Origin: Planctomycetaceae bacterium
Lineage (GTDB): Bacteria > Planctomycetota > Planctomycetia > Pirellulales > Pirellulaceae
Direction of reading: 5' to 3'
Assembly (NCBI GenBank): GCA_002862265.1
Contig: PKCQ01000053.1
Coordinates: 1 to 7,282 of the forward strand
Length of the DNA: 7,282 bases
The stretch's first letter is position 1; each line of letters starts with the position of its first letter. The translations under genes and the position numbers were made by a program. Positions 1 to 7,035 of the stretch are shown piece after piece. The notes under the pieces were generated by a model. It saw nothing but the letters and a program-made list of their open reading frames with translations, was not told where the DNA came from and did not search any database.

Positions 1-25
1 ACTCCGCCCTCCAGCCTTGCGCTGA

Positions 26-1231
26 CGCGGGTCACGTACGACGACCTCATCTCCAACTTTCAAGCTCCTCCAATCCGGGTCTTCTCGAATCGTTGCGACT
101 CTGGCTCTTGCCCGTACCGGCACCGAAGCGCATCGCAAGCCTGCAATTAAGGGCCTACTGGAGCTCACCCCGGCGAACCTTAGTGACGATGATAAGCTGC
201 GTTTGCTGCGAAGCTATGCAGTTAGCTTTATACGACTCGGGCGTCCGACAGAAGGCGAACGGAAGGCTATCTTGGCGCAGCTAGATCCGTTGTTGCCTAG
301 CAAAAGCGGCGATGTGAATACTGAGTTGATTCGAGTGCTGACTTACTTAAATAGCCCGAATGTGATTTCGAAAGCGATGCCACTAATAGCCAATCCCCAG
401 CCACCTGAACTGCCTGATTGGTCGGAGCTAGCGTCAAGGAATTCGCGATATGGAGGCACGGTACTCGCAATGCTCAAGAATCATCCACCAACCCGAGAGA
501 TCGGGTATGCCTTTATTCTGAGAAACATGCGGACAGGTTGGACGCTTGAGCAGCGTCGACAGTACTTTGAGTTTCTCAATCAGGCCGCTAAGTACTCTGG
601 TGGTGCGAGTTACCCCGGATACCTCAGTCGCATTCGCGATGAAGCTCTAGGAAACTGTAGCAACGAAGAGCGCGAAGCACTCGCCGAAATAACCGGAGAA
701 AACTTCAACCCATCTCCAGATTTCCCGATTCACGATCCCGTAGGCCCCGGAAAAGCCTGGGAGCTGAATGAAGCGATTGCAGCCGCCGGTGCCAAGCCGA
801 ACTTTGAAAATGGTCGATCGCTTTACTTCTCCGCCAAGTGTGCAAACTGCCATCGACTTGGCGGGCTCGGAGGCAACATAGGGCCCGACTTGACGAGTGT
901 GCCTAATAAGTTCGATCGTCGCTACGTAGTCGAAGCAATCGTGAATCCAAGCAAGAACATCTCGGATCAGTATGGGAGCTCCATCGTGCTGCTTGAAGAC
1001 GGGCGGGTGCTCAATGGCTTGGCCGTCGAAGGAGAAAACACCTGGACGATCTATCCAATGCAACCAGATGCTAAGGAAGAAATCGTTGAGAAGGACGAGG
1101 TTGAAGCGATGCGCAACTCTTCTGTATCTCAGATGCCAAGCGAGCTCCTCAACAACTTGAATGCACAAGAAATTGCGGATCTCGTCGGCTACATCATGGC
1201 GGCAGGAGATCCAAAGAAGTTTCCCAAATAG
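26..1231 (+). CDS. HEAT-repeat protein with C-terminal Pirellula/Verrucomicrobium-type c-type heme domain (5'-partial)
   Basis: This is the C-terminal part of a probably exported, heme-binding protein. The first usable start codon is TTG at 203, but the frame is open from base 26. The upstream residues continue the helical HEAT-like pattern (for example ATLALARTG, then LLRSYAVSFIRLGRP), so 203 is not a convincing start and the gene enters from the left edge. Numbered from 203, roughly residues 1-190 are alpha-helical repeats. The heme domain follows: CANCH at C213-H217 (bases 839-853), then GGNIGPDLTSVP, a VNPSKNISDQYGSS segment, an EDGRVLNG strand, and SQMPSELL with the likely distal heme ligand Met311. 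This order matches the heme-binding domain described as TIGR02603. In planctomycetes it usually ends large proteins that carry dehydrogenase or HEAT modules. Substrate and partners are unknown. A stop at 23-25 in this frame suggests an upstream frameshift. It ends in TAG, 65 bases before the next gene. Confidence 0.85.
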   Translation, partial: RGSRTTTSSPTFKLLQSGSSRIVATLALARTGTEAHRKPAIKGLLELTPANLSDDDKLRLLRSYAVSFIRLGRPTEGERKAILAQLDPLLPSKSGDVNTELIRVLTYLNSPNVISKAMPLIANPQPPELPDWSELASRNSRYGGTVLAMLKNHPPTREIGYAFILRNMRTGWTLEQRRQYFEFLNQAAKYSGGASYPGYLSRIRDEALGNCSNEEREALAEITGENFNPSPDFPIHDPVGPGKAWELNEAIAAAGAKPNFENGRSLYFSAKCANCHRLGGLGGNIGPDLTSVPNKFDRRYVVEAIVNPSKNISDQYGSSIVLLEDGRVLNGLAVEGENTWTIYPMQPDAKEEIVEKDEVEAMRNSSVSQMPSELLNNLNAQEIADLVGYIMAAGDPKKFPK

Positions 1232-1296
1232 TTCACGCCGGATTCCAAGCCCAAGAGGACTTTTCGAATCCAGAACGCGGCATCACAATATCGACG

Positions 1297-1773
1297 ATGA
1301 AGATTTGGATTGATGCCGATGCCGCGCCGCGGCCGGTGAAAGATGTCGTTTTTCGCGCTGCGCGAAAGAACAAGTTAGAGACGATCTTAGTAGCGAATCA
1401 GTCGATCGCTACACCGCCCGGTGTGAGCAGTATTCGCTCTATTGCCGTCAGGCACGGCGCCAACGAAGCGGACAACTACATTGCAGAACACGCGGAGCCA
1501 GGGGATATGGTCATCACTGCCGACATTCCTTTGGCAGAACGCTTGGTTCAACAAGCAATCGTAACAATTGATCCGCGCGGTGAACAATATCACGCAGACA
1601 ATATTGCTTCTCGCCTTTCGATGCGTGATTTCATGGATGAACTGCGGGGTGCTGGAGCAGAACTTGGCGGTAGCCGTCCCTACAATGACGTCGACAAGCG
1701 AGAATTCTCCTCAACCTTTGACCGCCTCCTACATCGCCTGATGCGTGACGCAAGTCGAAAAGCGGCCGACTAA
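1297..1773 (+). CDS. YaiI/YqxD family protein (DUF188, UPF0178)
   Basis: This is a complete 158-residue cytoplasmic protein of the YaiI/YqxD family, which is of normal length (E. coli YaiI is about 150 residues). The family is placed in the PIN-like fold, and its biochemical activity is not well established. Family hallmarks in order are: the N-terminal strand MKIWIDADAAP with acidic D6 and D8; VANQS at 32-36; GANEADNYI at 54-62; GDMVITADIPLA at 69-80 with D70 and D76; DPRGEQY at 92-98; and LSMRDFMDELR at 107-117. The E. coli protein, as I recall it, has Cys where this one has Ala10 (DADAC versus DADAA). There is no signal peptide. The ATG at 1297 fits the family N terminus exactly, although no good Shine-Dalgarno sequence precedes it. 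It ends in TAA. It lies downstream of the heme protein on the same strand, but nothing in the sequence links their functions. Confidence 0.95.
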   Translation: MKIWIDADAAPRPVKDVVFRAARKNKLETILVANQSIATPPGVSSIRSIAVRHGANEADNYIAEHAEPGDMVITADIPLAERLVQQAIVTIDPRGEQYHADNIASRLSMRDFMDELRGAGAELGGSRPYNDVDKREFSSTFDRLLHRLMRDASRKAAD

Positions 1774-1842
1774 GGCGTCCTAGTAAGCAGGGACATCTTC
1801 TTTCTCCGCTTGCTTAACTGGCGAGCAAAGTCACACGAATAA
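1774..1842. other. Convergent intergenic gap, nothing convincing found
   Basis: This 69-base gap separates the YaiI/YqxD gene (plus strand) from the converging oxidoreductase gene (minus strand). A bidirectional terminator would be expected here. The only structure I see is a very weak 5-bp inverted repeat (ttgct...agcaa) without an adjacent T run, so I do not call a terminator. Confidence 0.4.
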
Positions 1843-2919
1843 CTACCGATCCAATGGTAGCTCGCAAGCCTGAAGCAACGTCCGCTGCACGGCCATATCA
1901 TGCGCAACCGGGAAGTCAGTTTCCTTTTCACCGCGAATGATGTCTGCCATGTCCGCAGCATCCGCGACGTAGCGTGTGTACTTCGGAAAGGTAATGTCCT
2001 GGTAGCCAGAGTTGTATGAGCCTCGCTTTTTCGAGAAAGCAACGCGAGCCGACGGACGGTCAAGCGGCTGAATTTGAAAAGTTCCCTCGGTGCCACAAAG
2101 AACAAAGTGACGCCGTGCGAATCCTTCCACTTCGACAGCCGATGATTTGACACTGGCGATGGCGTCAGGATACTTCAGCACCGCCAGCATGTTGTCGAGC
2201 AATCCGTCTTCCTCGGCCGCAACATGCTGGTTGATTGGCAGCACCTGCTGTGGCGCTCCGAGCACTCCGATGACTAAATCAAGAACGTGACACCCGAGCT
2301 CGAACATGATGCCACCGGGATATTCAGCCAGTTCTTTTCGCGACTGAAGCGGAACCACTTTACTCATCACGGTGTGAATCTCGAAAACCTCTCCCAACCA
2401 ACCCTGAGAAAGAAATTCTCGAAGCAGGATGATCGCGGGGTTGTAGCGATACATGTACCCCATCTGAACGAGCAGTTCCTGCCGCTTTGCGGACAAAAGG
2501 ATGCGTTCGAATTGCGGTAATGACTCCCCCGCTGGCTTGTCTAGGTGAACATGCTTGCCAGCTGTCACGCAAGCTTCTGCAATGTCGAGTAGATCCCTCA
2601 CGCGAGTCTCTACCAGCACAGCATCTAGCCCTTCCGTATTGAGCAATTGTTCCTGCGTCAGCCAGGGAACGTCTTGAAAAACATCCTTCTCTTTCGCAGC
2701 CTGTCGCAACTGTTCGTCTGGCTCAACGAGCCCTAACACCTCATAATCGGGCGAGCTGCGATAAACCGAAAGCTTGGTGGCGTGTGCGTGCCCAACACCG
2801 ATTTGCCCAATGCGTATAGGACGCTTCTTACTCTCCTTCGCTCGAAGTACCGTGCCACCCATCAATAGACTACTAGCAGTTACAGCCTGCATGAACTTGC
2901 GACGGTCTACTTGATGCAA
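1843..2919 (-). CDS. Gfo/Idh/MocA family oxidoreductase with Tat signal
   Basis: This is a complete 358-residue NAD(P)-dependent oxidoreductase of the Gfo/Idh/MocA family, whose members typically act on sugars, inositols and related polyols. The substrate cannot be read from the sequence. The N terminus has a twin-arginine signal (DRRKFMQAV at 5-13, hydrophobic stretch to about residue 25), so it is probably exported folded with its cofactor. The Rossmann nucleotide-binding motif GQIGVGHAHA is at 38-47. The family's EKP motif appears as DKP at 127-129, with Lys128 kept. GYMYRYN is at 154-160, and GGIMFELGCHVLD at 202-214 supplies the His211/Asp214 region near the active site. The start is TTG at 2919. 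No ATG or GTG lies between it and the upstream in-frame TAG, and starting at Met10 would remove the arginine pair. A GAGGAA sequence 7 bases upstream supports TTG. It ends in TAG. Confidence 0.93.
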   Translation of the reverse strand: MHQVDRRKFMQAVTASSLLMGGTVLRAKESKKRPIRIGQIGVGHAHATKLSVYRSSPDYEVLGLVEPDEQLRQAAKEKDVFQDVPWLTQEQLLNTEGLDAVLVETRVRDLLDIAEACVTAGKHVHLDKPAGESLPQFERILLSAKRQELLVQMGYMYRYNPAIILLREFLSQGWLGEVFEIHTVMSKVVPLQSRKELAEYPGGIMFELGCHVLDLVIGVLGAPQQVLPINQHVAAEEDGLLDNMLAVLKYPDAIASVKSSAVEVEGFARRHFVLCGTEGTFQIQPLDRPSARVAFSKKRGSYNSGYQDITFPKYTRYVADAADMADIIRGEKETDFPVAHDMAVQRTLLQACELPLDR

Positions 2920-2926
2920 TTCTCTA

Positions 2927-2932
2927 TTCCTC
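2927..2932 (-). promoter_or_regulatory. Shine-Dalgarno site for the oxidoreductase TTG start
   Basis: On the minus strand this reads GAGGAA and sits 7 bases before the TTG at 2919. It is the main evidence that the TTG, rather than the internal ATG at codon 10, starts the gene and keeps the twin-arginine signal. Confidence 0.6.
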
Positions 2933-2979
2933 GCAAAAGGCGAATTTATTAACGGATAAGGATCGGAAAACGTACTCTA

Positions 2980-3006
2980 GGCCGTTACCGCACACGAGGT
3001 GAGGCC
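2980..3006 (-). terminator. Possible imperfect hairpin after the DUF1552 gene
   Basis: Read on the minus strand, GGCCTCACC and GGTAACGGCC can pair with one bulge and one mismatch around an 8-base loop, about 40 bases after the DUF1552 stop. A short TTTT follows roughly 10 bases later, which is too far and too short for a classical intrinsic terminator. It could be a weak terminator or a chance structure. The same stretch contains the direct repeat AACGGCCT twice (3009-3002 and 2986-2979). Confidence 0.2.
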
Positions 3007-3047
3007 GTTGTCAAAGATTGGCAGAAGCTGTTTTCTCCACAAGTCTT

Positions 3048-4430
3048 CTAACCAATCAGCTCTGGCAGTGGGCCGGAAATGTCAAGATCCTTCAATGCAG
3101 GATCGATATCACCGAAGCTTTCGTCAATCTGCATTCCGGAAGAGGCCATCAAGCTCTGGTGCAGCATGCTAAGCGGACGGTGGCCGGATTGAGAGTAGGA
3201 TGGATAAGCGATGTAACGTCCCATCTTGAGCTTGCCAGCCATTCCGCCCACCAACACAACCGGCCAGTCGCGGCCACCTCCATGATGCTTTCCGCCAGCG
3301 CAACTCAGGTAGACGATTAGAGTGTTGTCCAACATCGTTCCGTCGCCTTCGCGGATCGCATCGAATTGCGCCGCCATCTTATGAATCAAGCTGAGGTGAT
3401 AGGCATCGATCATCTTACGCATTTCGGTCGAGGTAAATCCATTGGAAGTTCCACCATGTCCGATCGCATGCAATCCAACACTACCAATGCCAAGATCTTG
3501 GTACATAGTACCTAAAGTATCGAGTCGATAGCTGACTACATTGGTGAGCCCCGCAATGAGGGCTGCAGCGCCCATCTCCTGTTGCGCTTCCATGCGCGGC
3601 ATGTGCCGCATCTTGGTGTACTTGTCCGTATCGTAGTCAGGCATGAACGTCTTGATCTTGTTTTTGAGCACCGCCTTGCGTTGCTCGCGGACTTTGAGGG
3701 ATTCGAACGTGTCGATGTAGACGTCGAATTGTTCGCAATCTTCTGCAGAGAGTCGCTTTCTGATTCGCCCCGCATCGTCGTTGAGAAAATCCATCACGTT
3801 GCGTTTGATGAGGGACTTGTTCTTCAATTTGTCCACTGGTAGCGCAGCACTGCCGAACAACTCATTGAAGGCCTTGGTTGGGGAGGCTTGATAGGCAACG
3901 GCCTGTCCTTTCTCGTACGCCGACATCGTCGGGTAAACATAGGTATCGGAGGGTACAGAAGCCTGACCACGGACAACTGCATTAGTAGCAAATCCAAACA
4001 TCGGATAAGGGCCAGTAGAATGATGCATGCCGAGCAAGGCGTCGACCGATGGTCCAACTGGAGTTAGCTCCGAGTTGCGACATGAAAGCGTTCCGAAGCC
4101 CGAAGTATGATTTCCCTTGAGGTTGTTGCCTGATAAGCCTTGCAAGATGGTCACCCGACCCTTCATCCCTGAGAGTGGCTGGAATATCTCTGGTAGCTCA
4201 TAGTTATCCAATGAGACATTTACGAGCCGATCACGCTGTTCCTTGTATTCTGGCAGGCCGTTGCGAACAAGGTTCGCATTGTCGATGCCGCTCGACTTGA
4301 CAATGAATACAAACCGCTTGGGAAACTCTACTGAGTCAGCTGCAGCCATTGATCGCAACAGCGGCGAGAAAAAAGCTGCTCCGGAACTGAGTGAAACGCC
4401 ACGCAAGATCTCTCGTCGGTGAAAATGCAT
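3048..4430 (-). CDS. DUF1552 domain-containing protein, Tat-type signal
   Basis: This is a complete 460-residue protein of the DUF1552 family, which is abundant in planctomycetes and almost always sits next to DUF1592-type cytochromes. Its reaction is unknown. The chosen start is the ATG at 4430. It has GGAG 5 bases upstream and begins MHFHRREILRG, whose Arg5-Arg6 and following hydrophobic stretch to about residue 27 look like a Tat or Sec export signal ending near SMAAADS. The open frame extends to 4667, but that extra part lies wholly over the 3' end of the preceding gene and looks non-native. Recognisable blocks are RFVFIVKSSGIDNANL near the N terminus, GLSGNNLKGNHTSGFGTLS, SVGLHAIGHGG, and the C-terminal LIVYLSCAGGKHHGGG followed by WPVVLVGGMAGKLKMGRYI. 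The His/Gly-rich segment resembles a metal or active-site loop, which is inference. It starts 10 bases after the cytochrome frame ends, indicating co-transcription. It ends in TAG. Confidence 0.92.
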   Translation of the reverse strand: MHFHRREILRGVSLSSGAAFFSPLLRSMAAADSVEFPKRFVFIVKSSGIDNANLVRNGLPEYKEQRDRLVNVSLDNYELPEIFQPLSGMKGRVTILQGLSGNNLKGNHTSGFGTLSCRNSELTPVGPSVDALLGMHHSTGPYPMFGFATNAVVRGQASVPSDTYVYPTMSAYEKGQAVAYQASPTKAFNELFGSAALPVDKLKNKSLIKRNVMDFLNDDAGRIRKRLSAEDCEQFDVYIDTFESLKVREQRKAVLKNKIKTFMPDYDTDKYTKMRHMPRMEAQQEMGAAALIAGLTNVVSYRLDTLGTMYQDLGIGSVGLHAIGHGGTSNGFTSTEMRKMIDAYHLSLIHKMAAQFDAIREGDGTMLDNTLIVYLSCAGGKHHGGGRDWPVVLVGGMAGKLKMGRYIAYPSYSQSGHRPLSMLHQSLMASSGMQIDESFGDIDPALKDLDISGPLPELIG

Positions 4431-4435
4431 TGGGG

Positions 4436-4439
4436 CTCC
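4436..4439 (-). promoter_or_regulatory. Shine-Dalgarno site for the DUF1552 gene
   Basis: GGAG on the minus strand lies 5 bases before the ATG at 4430, within the 10-base spacer after the upstream TAG. It supports starting the DUF1552 protein at 4430 rather than at the far upstream codon at 4667. Confidence 0.65.
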
Positions 4440-4440
4440 A

Positions 4441-6042
4441 CTACTTGCGATAAAGGAAGGTATCAGAAGAAAGCAACGCCACAACAACAGCTTTAAAGCT
4501 ACCACCACTTTCCAGGTAGGCTCTCTCTGCATCGATGAGCGTCGAGGAATCGCTGAAAGTTTCATTGCGGCCCATGAAGTACCGGAAGGCATGGCGGATA
4601 ATCGATTGGCGGACGCGAGGTGACTTGGCCAAAATGCGGCACATCTCGGTTGCATCAGAGAACTCACCGCTTAAACCCGGGATACCGATCTCATCAAACG
4701 AGCCTCGCGCGTTGACTGGCTGACTCGTGATCTTTCCGCTCGCAATTAATTCTTCGTGGTTGATCATCCGAAACACAGACCGTGTTCTGCCGCCCTCTTC
4801 GTACTGGTGAAAAGTCCTCAAGCGTGTGAGCAGTTTCTCTTCTTCGTCGAAGTAGTCTGCATCGATCCAGCGTCCGTAGTGATTGTAGATCTCAAAAGCT
4901 TCGCCGAGAGGATTAACCTTGTGGTGGCATTTCCAGCATTCATCTTGTCGCAAAAACTCCATTCTCTCGCGAAGCGTCTCGCTGTGATCCTCAGGAACTT
5001 GAGCATCAACGTCAGGCGGTACATCCGGCATGTACCCAGCCAGGAGCTTTTCATAGATCCAAATGCCACGCCTGATCGGATCGTTCTCAGCATTGAAGGA
5101 ATGCGTAACGAGCCATGCCGGATGCGTAAGCATTCCAGCCCTTTGGTTTTCAGGCAGGCGAAGAGGCTGATCTGGCTGCCAGTCCTTCATGGTCATGTTG
5201 TACATGGTCACCGCATGAGAACGTTTGAAGCCCGGGTGTTTGACGACCGTTACGGGATCCTGCTGCAGGGACTGAATTTGTTTCTCTGTTGCGGCAAGCT
5301 TGCTTTCTGCAGCGTTTTCGGCCCCAGCAATCACGTTGGCCATCAAGCTTGGATTATTGCGATACTTGGGTTTCTTCATTTGGCCTTTGATCACGCTCTG
5401 TTTCTCTCGCTCGAAATCAAACTCGTCCACAAACTTCTTCAGTCGCGTAAGTTCATCCACGCGTCGCTGCCGAGCTAACTCCATCTCAGGACCGTCCGAA
5501 GCTACACCGCTGTGCTTGACGACGACTTCGTTGGTCGACAGAATGCGTTCGAAGACGTCCTTATCATCACGCAGGATGACTTTGAGCAGCGCGTCGGCTT
5601 CAGAAGTCATCGCTGACGCGCTCACGTAGACATTATGCAAATTCGCTTCGTGCGCGTCCTTGAAAACTTCGCCACAGCGGTTGTAGCCAAAGAACCGGAG
5701 CAACCTTGGAGCAGGATTACTTCTTCCAGCCGGAAATACCTCGTGATCCAAAATTTGCGTTACAACGCGTCTAACGTCCTCACGAGTATCCAACTCGCCC
5801 CTAGCAAGTGCTTGGCCGATCAGACCTGGCGAGGCCGTTCCCTTTTTCACTCCTCCCAAGGGCCCAGAATCGAAGATTGCATAAGACAAGGCAAAGGCGA
5901 GTTCTTCCGGTGAGAGAATGCTACGGCCGTACTCGTCCTCAGGTCCCAGTCCCCATTCCTGCCGGTAGATGGCCTCTGGCGAAAGGTAGATTGCGACAAG
6001 TGCACCTTTTAAGCTTTCGCGAGCGTCTTTCGTGTCAGCCAA
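4441..6042 (-). CDS. DUF1592/DUF1588/DUF1585 cytochrome, C-terminal segment after an in-frame TAG
   Basis: This is the downstream 533 codons of a planctomycete DUF1592-type c-type cytochrome. The nominal start, TTG at 6042, is unlikely to be real. It lies in the same frame as the upstream ORF, separated only by TAG and AAT, and has no signal peptide. The first ~27 residues (DARESLKGALVAIYLSPEAIYR) are the second helix of a DUF1595-like domain whose first half lies upstream of the stop. A DUF1592-like region starts near residue 44 (LSPEELAFALSYAIFD) and includes RLLRFFGYNRC. Residues ~300-397 are DUF1588-like, with RAGMLTHPAWL, RRGIWIYEKLL and a heme site CWKCH at 369-373 (bases 4938-4924) followed by KVNPLGEAFE. 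Residues ~453-530 are DUF1585-like (GIPGLSGEFSDATE, then RHAFRYFMGR). The protein is probably periplasmic, and its role is unestablished. It ends in TAG, 10 bases before the DUF1552 gene. Confidence 0.9.
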   Translation of the reverse strand: MADTKDARESLKGALVAIYLSPEAIYRQEWGLGPEDEYGRSILSPEELAFALSYAIFDSGPLGGVKKGTASPGLIGQALARGELDTREDVRRVVTQILDHEVFPAGRSNPAPRLLRFFGYNRCGEVFKDAHEANLHNVYVSASAMTSEADALLKVILRDDKDVFERILSTNEVVVKHSGVASDGPEMELARQRRVDELTRLKKFVDEFDFEREKQSVIKGQMKKPKYRNNPSLMANVIAGAENAAESKLAATEKQIQSLQQDPVTVVKHPGFKRSHAVTMYNMTMKDWQPDQPLRLPENQRAGMLTHPAWLVTHSFNAENDPIRRGIWIYEKLLAGYMPDVPPDVDAQVPEDHSETLRERMEFLRQDECWKCHHKVNPLGEAFEIYNHYGRWIDADYFDEEEKLLTRLRTFHQYEEGGRTRSVFRMINHEELIASGKITSQPVNARGSFDEIGIPGLSGEFSDATEMCRILAKSPRVRQSIIRHAFRYFMGRNETFSDSSTLIDAERAYLESGGSFKAVVVALLSSDTFLYRK

Positions 6043-6045
6043 ATT

Positions 6046-6048
6046 CTA
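6046..6048 (-). other. In-frame amber codon splitting the DUF1592 cytochrome gene
   Basis: On the minus strand the frame reads ATG AAA TAG AAT TTG GCT GAC, so the upstream and downstream ORFs are in one continuous frame with a single TAG between them. The residues on both sides form one DUF1595-like unit: a helix ending EEIQKYVELMK before the stop, and NLADTKDARESLKGAL after it. No indel is needed to join them. The simplest explanation is one base substitution, either a real nonsense mutation or a sequence error. Readthrough or recoding is possible but unsupported, because four complete frames here end in TAG. Confidence 0.85.
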
Positions 6049-7035
6049 TTTCATTAACTCAACGTATTTTTGTATCTCTTCGTCGTTCGGCACTCGCGAG
6101 GCAACTCGCTGGAAAGTGGATTTCAGTGGTGCCACAATCTGTTCTTCAGTCAACTCCGATCCATTGGTACCTTGCAGAAAAGGATCGAAGACGTGGGCTC
6201 GCCGCGGCTTCGCAGCTTGCGTCGGCTGCACGTCTAACTTGGCGGAAGCTTTGCTACTAATGCTCTCAGTAATTTTGCCTTGATGCTTTGTACTCCGCCC
6301 TTGTTCCTTCAGCAGTTGTTCGGCCTCGTCGAGAATCTTCTGGCTGAACTTCTCGCCCTCTCGCTTCCTAGCGTCCGCAGCCTGCCGATCACGCTCGGCA
6401 CCGCCAGTTAGCTGATCAAAGGTATAGTCAATTTCAGCATTTGCATTGAGAACGATTGTTTCCACCACGCTTGAGCCTACGAAGCTTGTCTTAGCGTAGT
6501 CTCGCAGTCCCGATTTCCGAGTCGAAAAGGTGTACGGATTCTGAGTTTTTGCTTTTCCAACCGCCCGCACATCACCCTCAAAAATATAAGGACTTCGCCG
6601 CCAGACGCGCGAAGGAGTGAAGGGCTTTGCATCAATTTTGCCACTAAACAACAATTCGTGATCGACAAGATTCCCGTATTGCGGCAACATCTTTTTGCGT
6701 CGGTATGACTCAGCGTGGCCCGAATTGAGTAATGCTTTCTCGATCCAGAAAATGGCTCGTGATCTTTCCGCCGAATCCGGCCTCTCCCCTTTCAGCGGCG
6801 GCATTAGCCCCGCTTGAAGTTGCTCTAAGGCTTGCAGCCAGATACTCGCCTGCTCAGCAGAATCGAGCATTTGCCCCATAGTGCTGAAGTCAATCCCGCT
6901 CTCTGCACCAGAGCCGCTATGGCAGTCGTTACAATGCTTTTGGAGGAATGGGCTGGCAACCGAGTCGAAGTCATCTGCCCCAAGACGGTCGATCGACTCT
7001 TGAGCTAAGGTCAGCGTTGGAAAACAGAAGCACAC
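6046..7035 (-). CDS. DUF1592-family cytochrome, N-terminal segment (start disrupted, ends at in-frame TAG)
   Basis: This is the N-terminal ~330 codons of the same cytochrome. Counting from a nominal GTG at 7035, residues 1-12 (ending TLTLAQ) are only the tail of an export signal peptide, so the true start is upstream. The heme site CNDCH is at 35-39 (bases 6933-6919), and a GLMPP segment with the likely distal ligand Met78 follows. This is the cytochrome module that opens these proteins. A region resembling a short DUF1587 follows (LPQYGNLVDHELLFSGK, then a YIFEGDVRAV segment). Residues ~205-290 are highly charged and probably a helical linker, and the first half of a DUF1595-like domain ends the ORF. 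Upstream of 7035 the frame runs only to a TGA at 7077-7075, through a 19-bp tandem duplication. Deleting one copy would extend the protein to an ATG at 7078 with a good hydrophobic signal. With the downstream ORF the full protein would be about 870-880 residues, usual for the family. Confidence 0.85.
   Translation of the reverse strand: MCFCFPTLTLAQESIDRLGADDFDSVASPFLQKHCNDCHSGSGAESGIDFSTMGQMLDSAEQASIWLQALEQLQAGLMPPLKGERPDSAERSRAIFWIEKALLNSGHAESYRRKKMLPQYGNLVDHELLFSGKIDAKPFTPSRVWRRSPYIFEGDVRAVGKAKTQNPYTFSTRKSGLRDYAKTSFVGSSVVETIVLNANAEIDYTFDQLTGGAERDRQAADARKREGEKFSQKILDEAEQLLKEQGRSTKHQGKITESISSKASAKLDVQPTQAAKPRRAHVFDPFLQGTNGSELTEEQIVAPLKSTFQRVASRVPNDEEIQKYVELMK

Noticed and set aside
647..1168. 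Minus-strand 173-codon open frame opposite the heme domain
   Set aside because: It is antisense to the CANCH heme domain, which is clearly coding on the plus strand, and its translation resembles no known family.
1239..1271. Inverted repeat ggattc/gaatcc after the heme gene as a terminator
   Set aside because: The stem is only 6 bp with a 20-base loop and no T run follows it, so it does not qualify as an intrinsic terminator.
1770..2153. Minus-strand 127-codon frame overlapping the oxidoreductase gene
   Set aside because: It is an alternative frame within the C-terminal part of the Gfo/Idh/MocA gene and has no family features.
4431..4667. 79-residue N-terminal extension of the DUF1552 frame
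   Set aside because: It overlaps the conserved DUF1585-like end of the upstream gene in another frame, whereas the ATG at 4430 has a ribosome site and gives a proper RR export signal.
4756..5478. Plus-strand 240-codon open frame opposite the DUF1592 cytochrome
   Set aside because: It lies entirely antisense to well-conserved cytochrome domains and shows no recognisable family, signal or ribosome site. It is a shadow of the real gene.
6046..6048. Pyrrolysine or other programmed amber decoding in the cytochrome gene
   Set aside because: TAG ends four of the other complete genes here, no suppressor tRNA or pyl gene is present, and no insertion signal is visible near the codon. A point mutation or sequence error is simpler.
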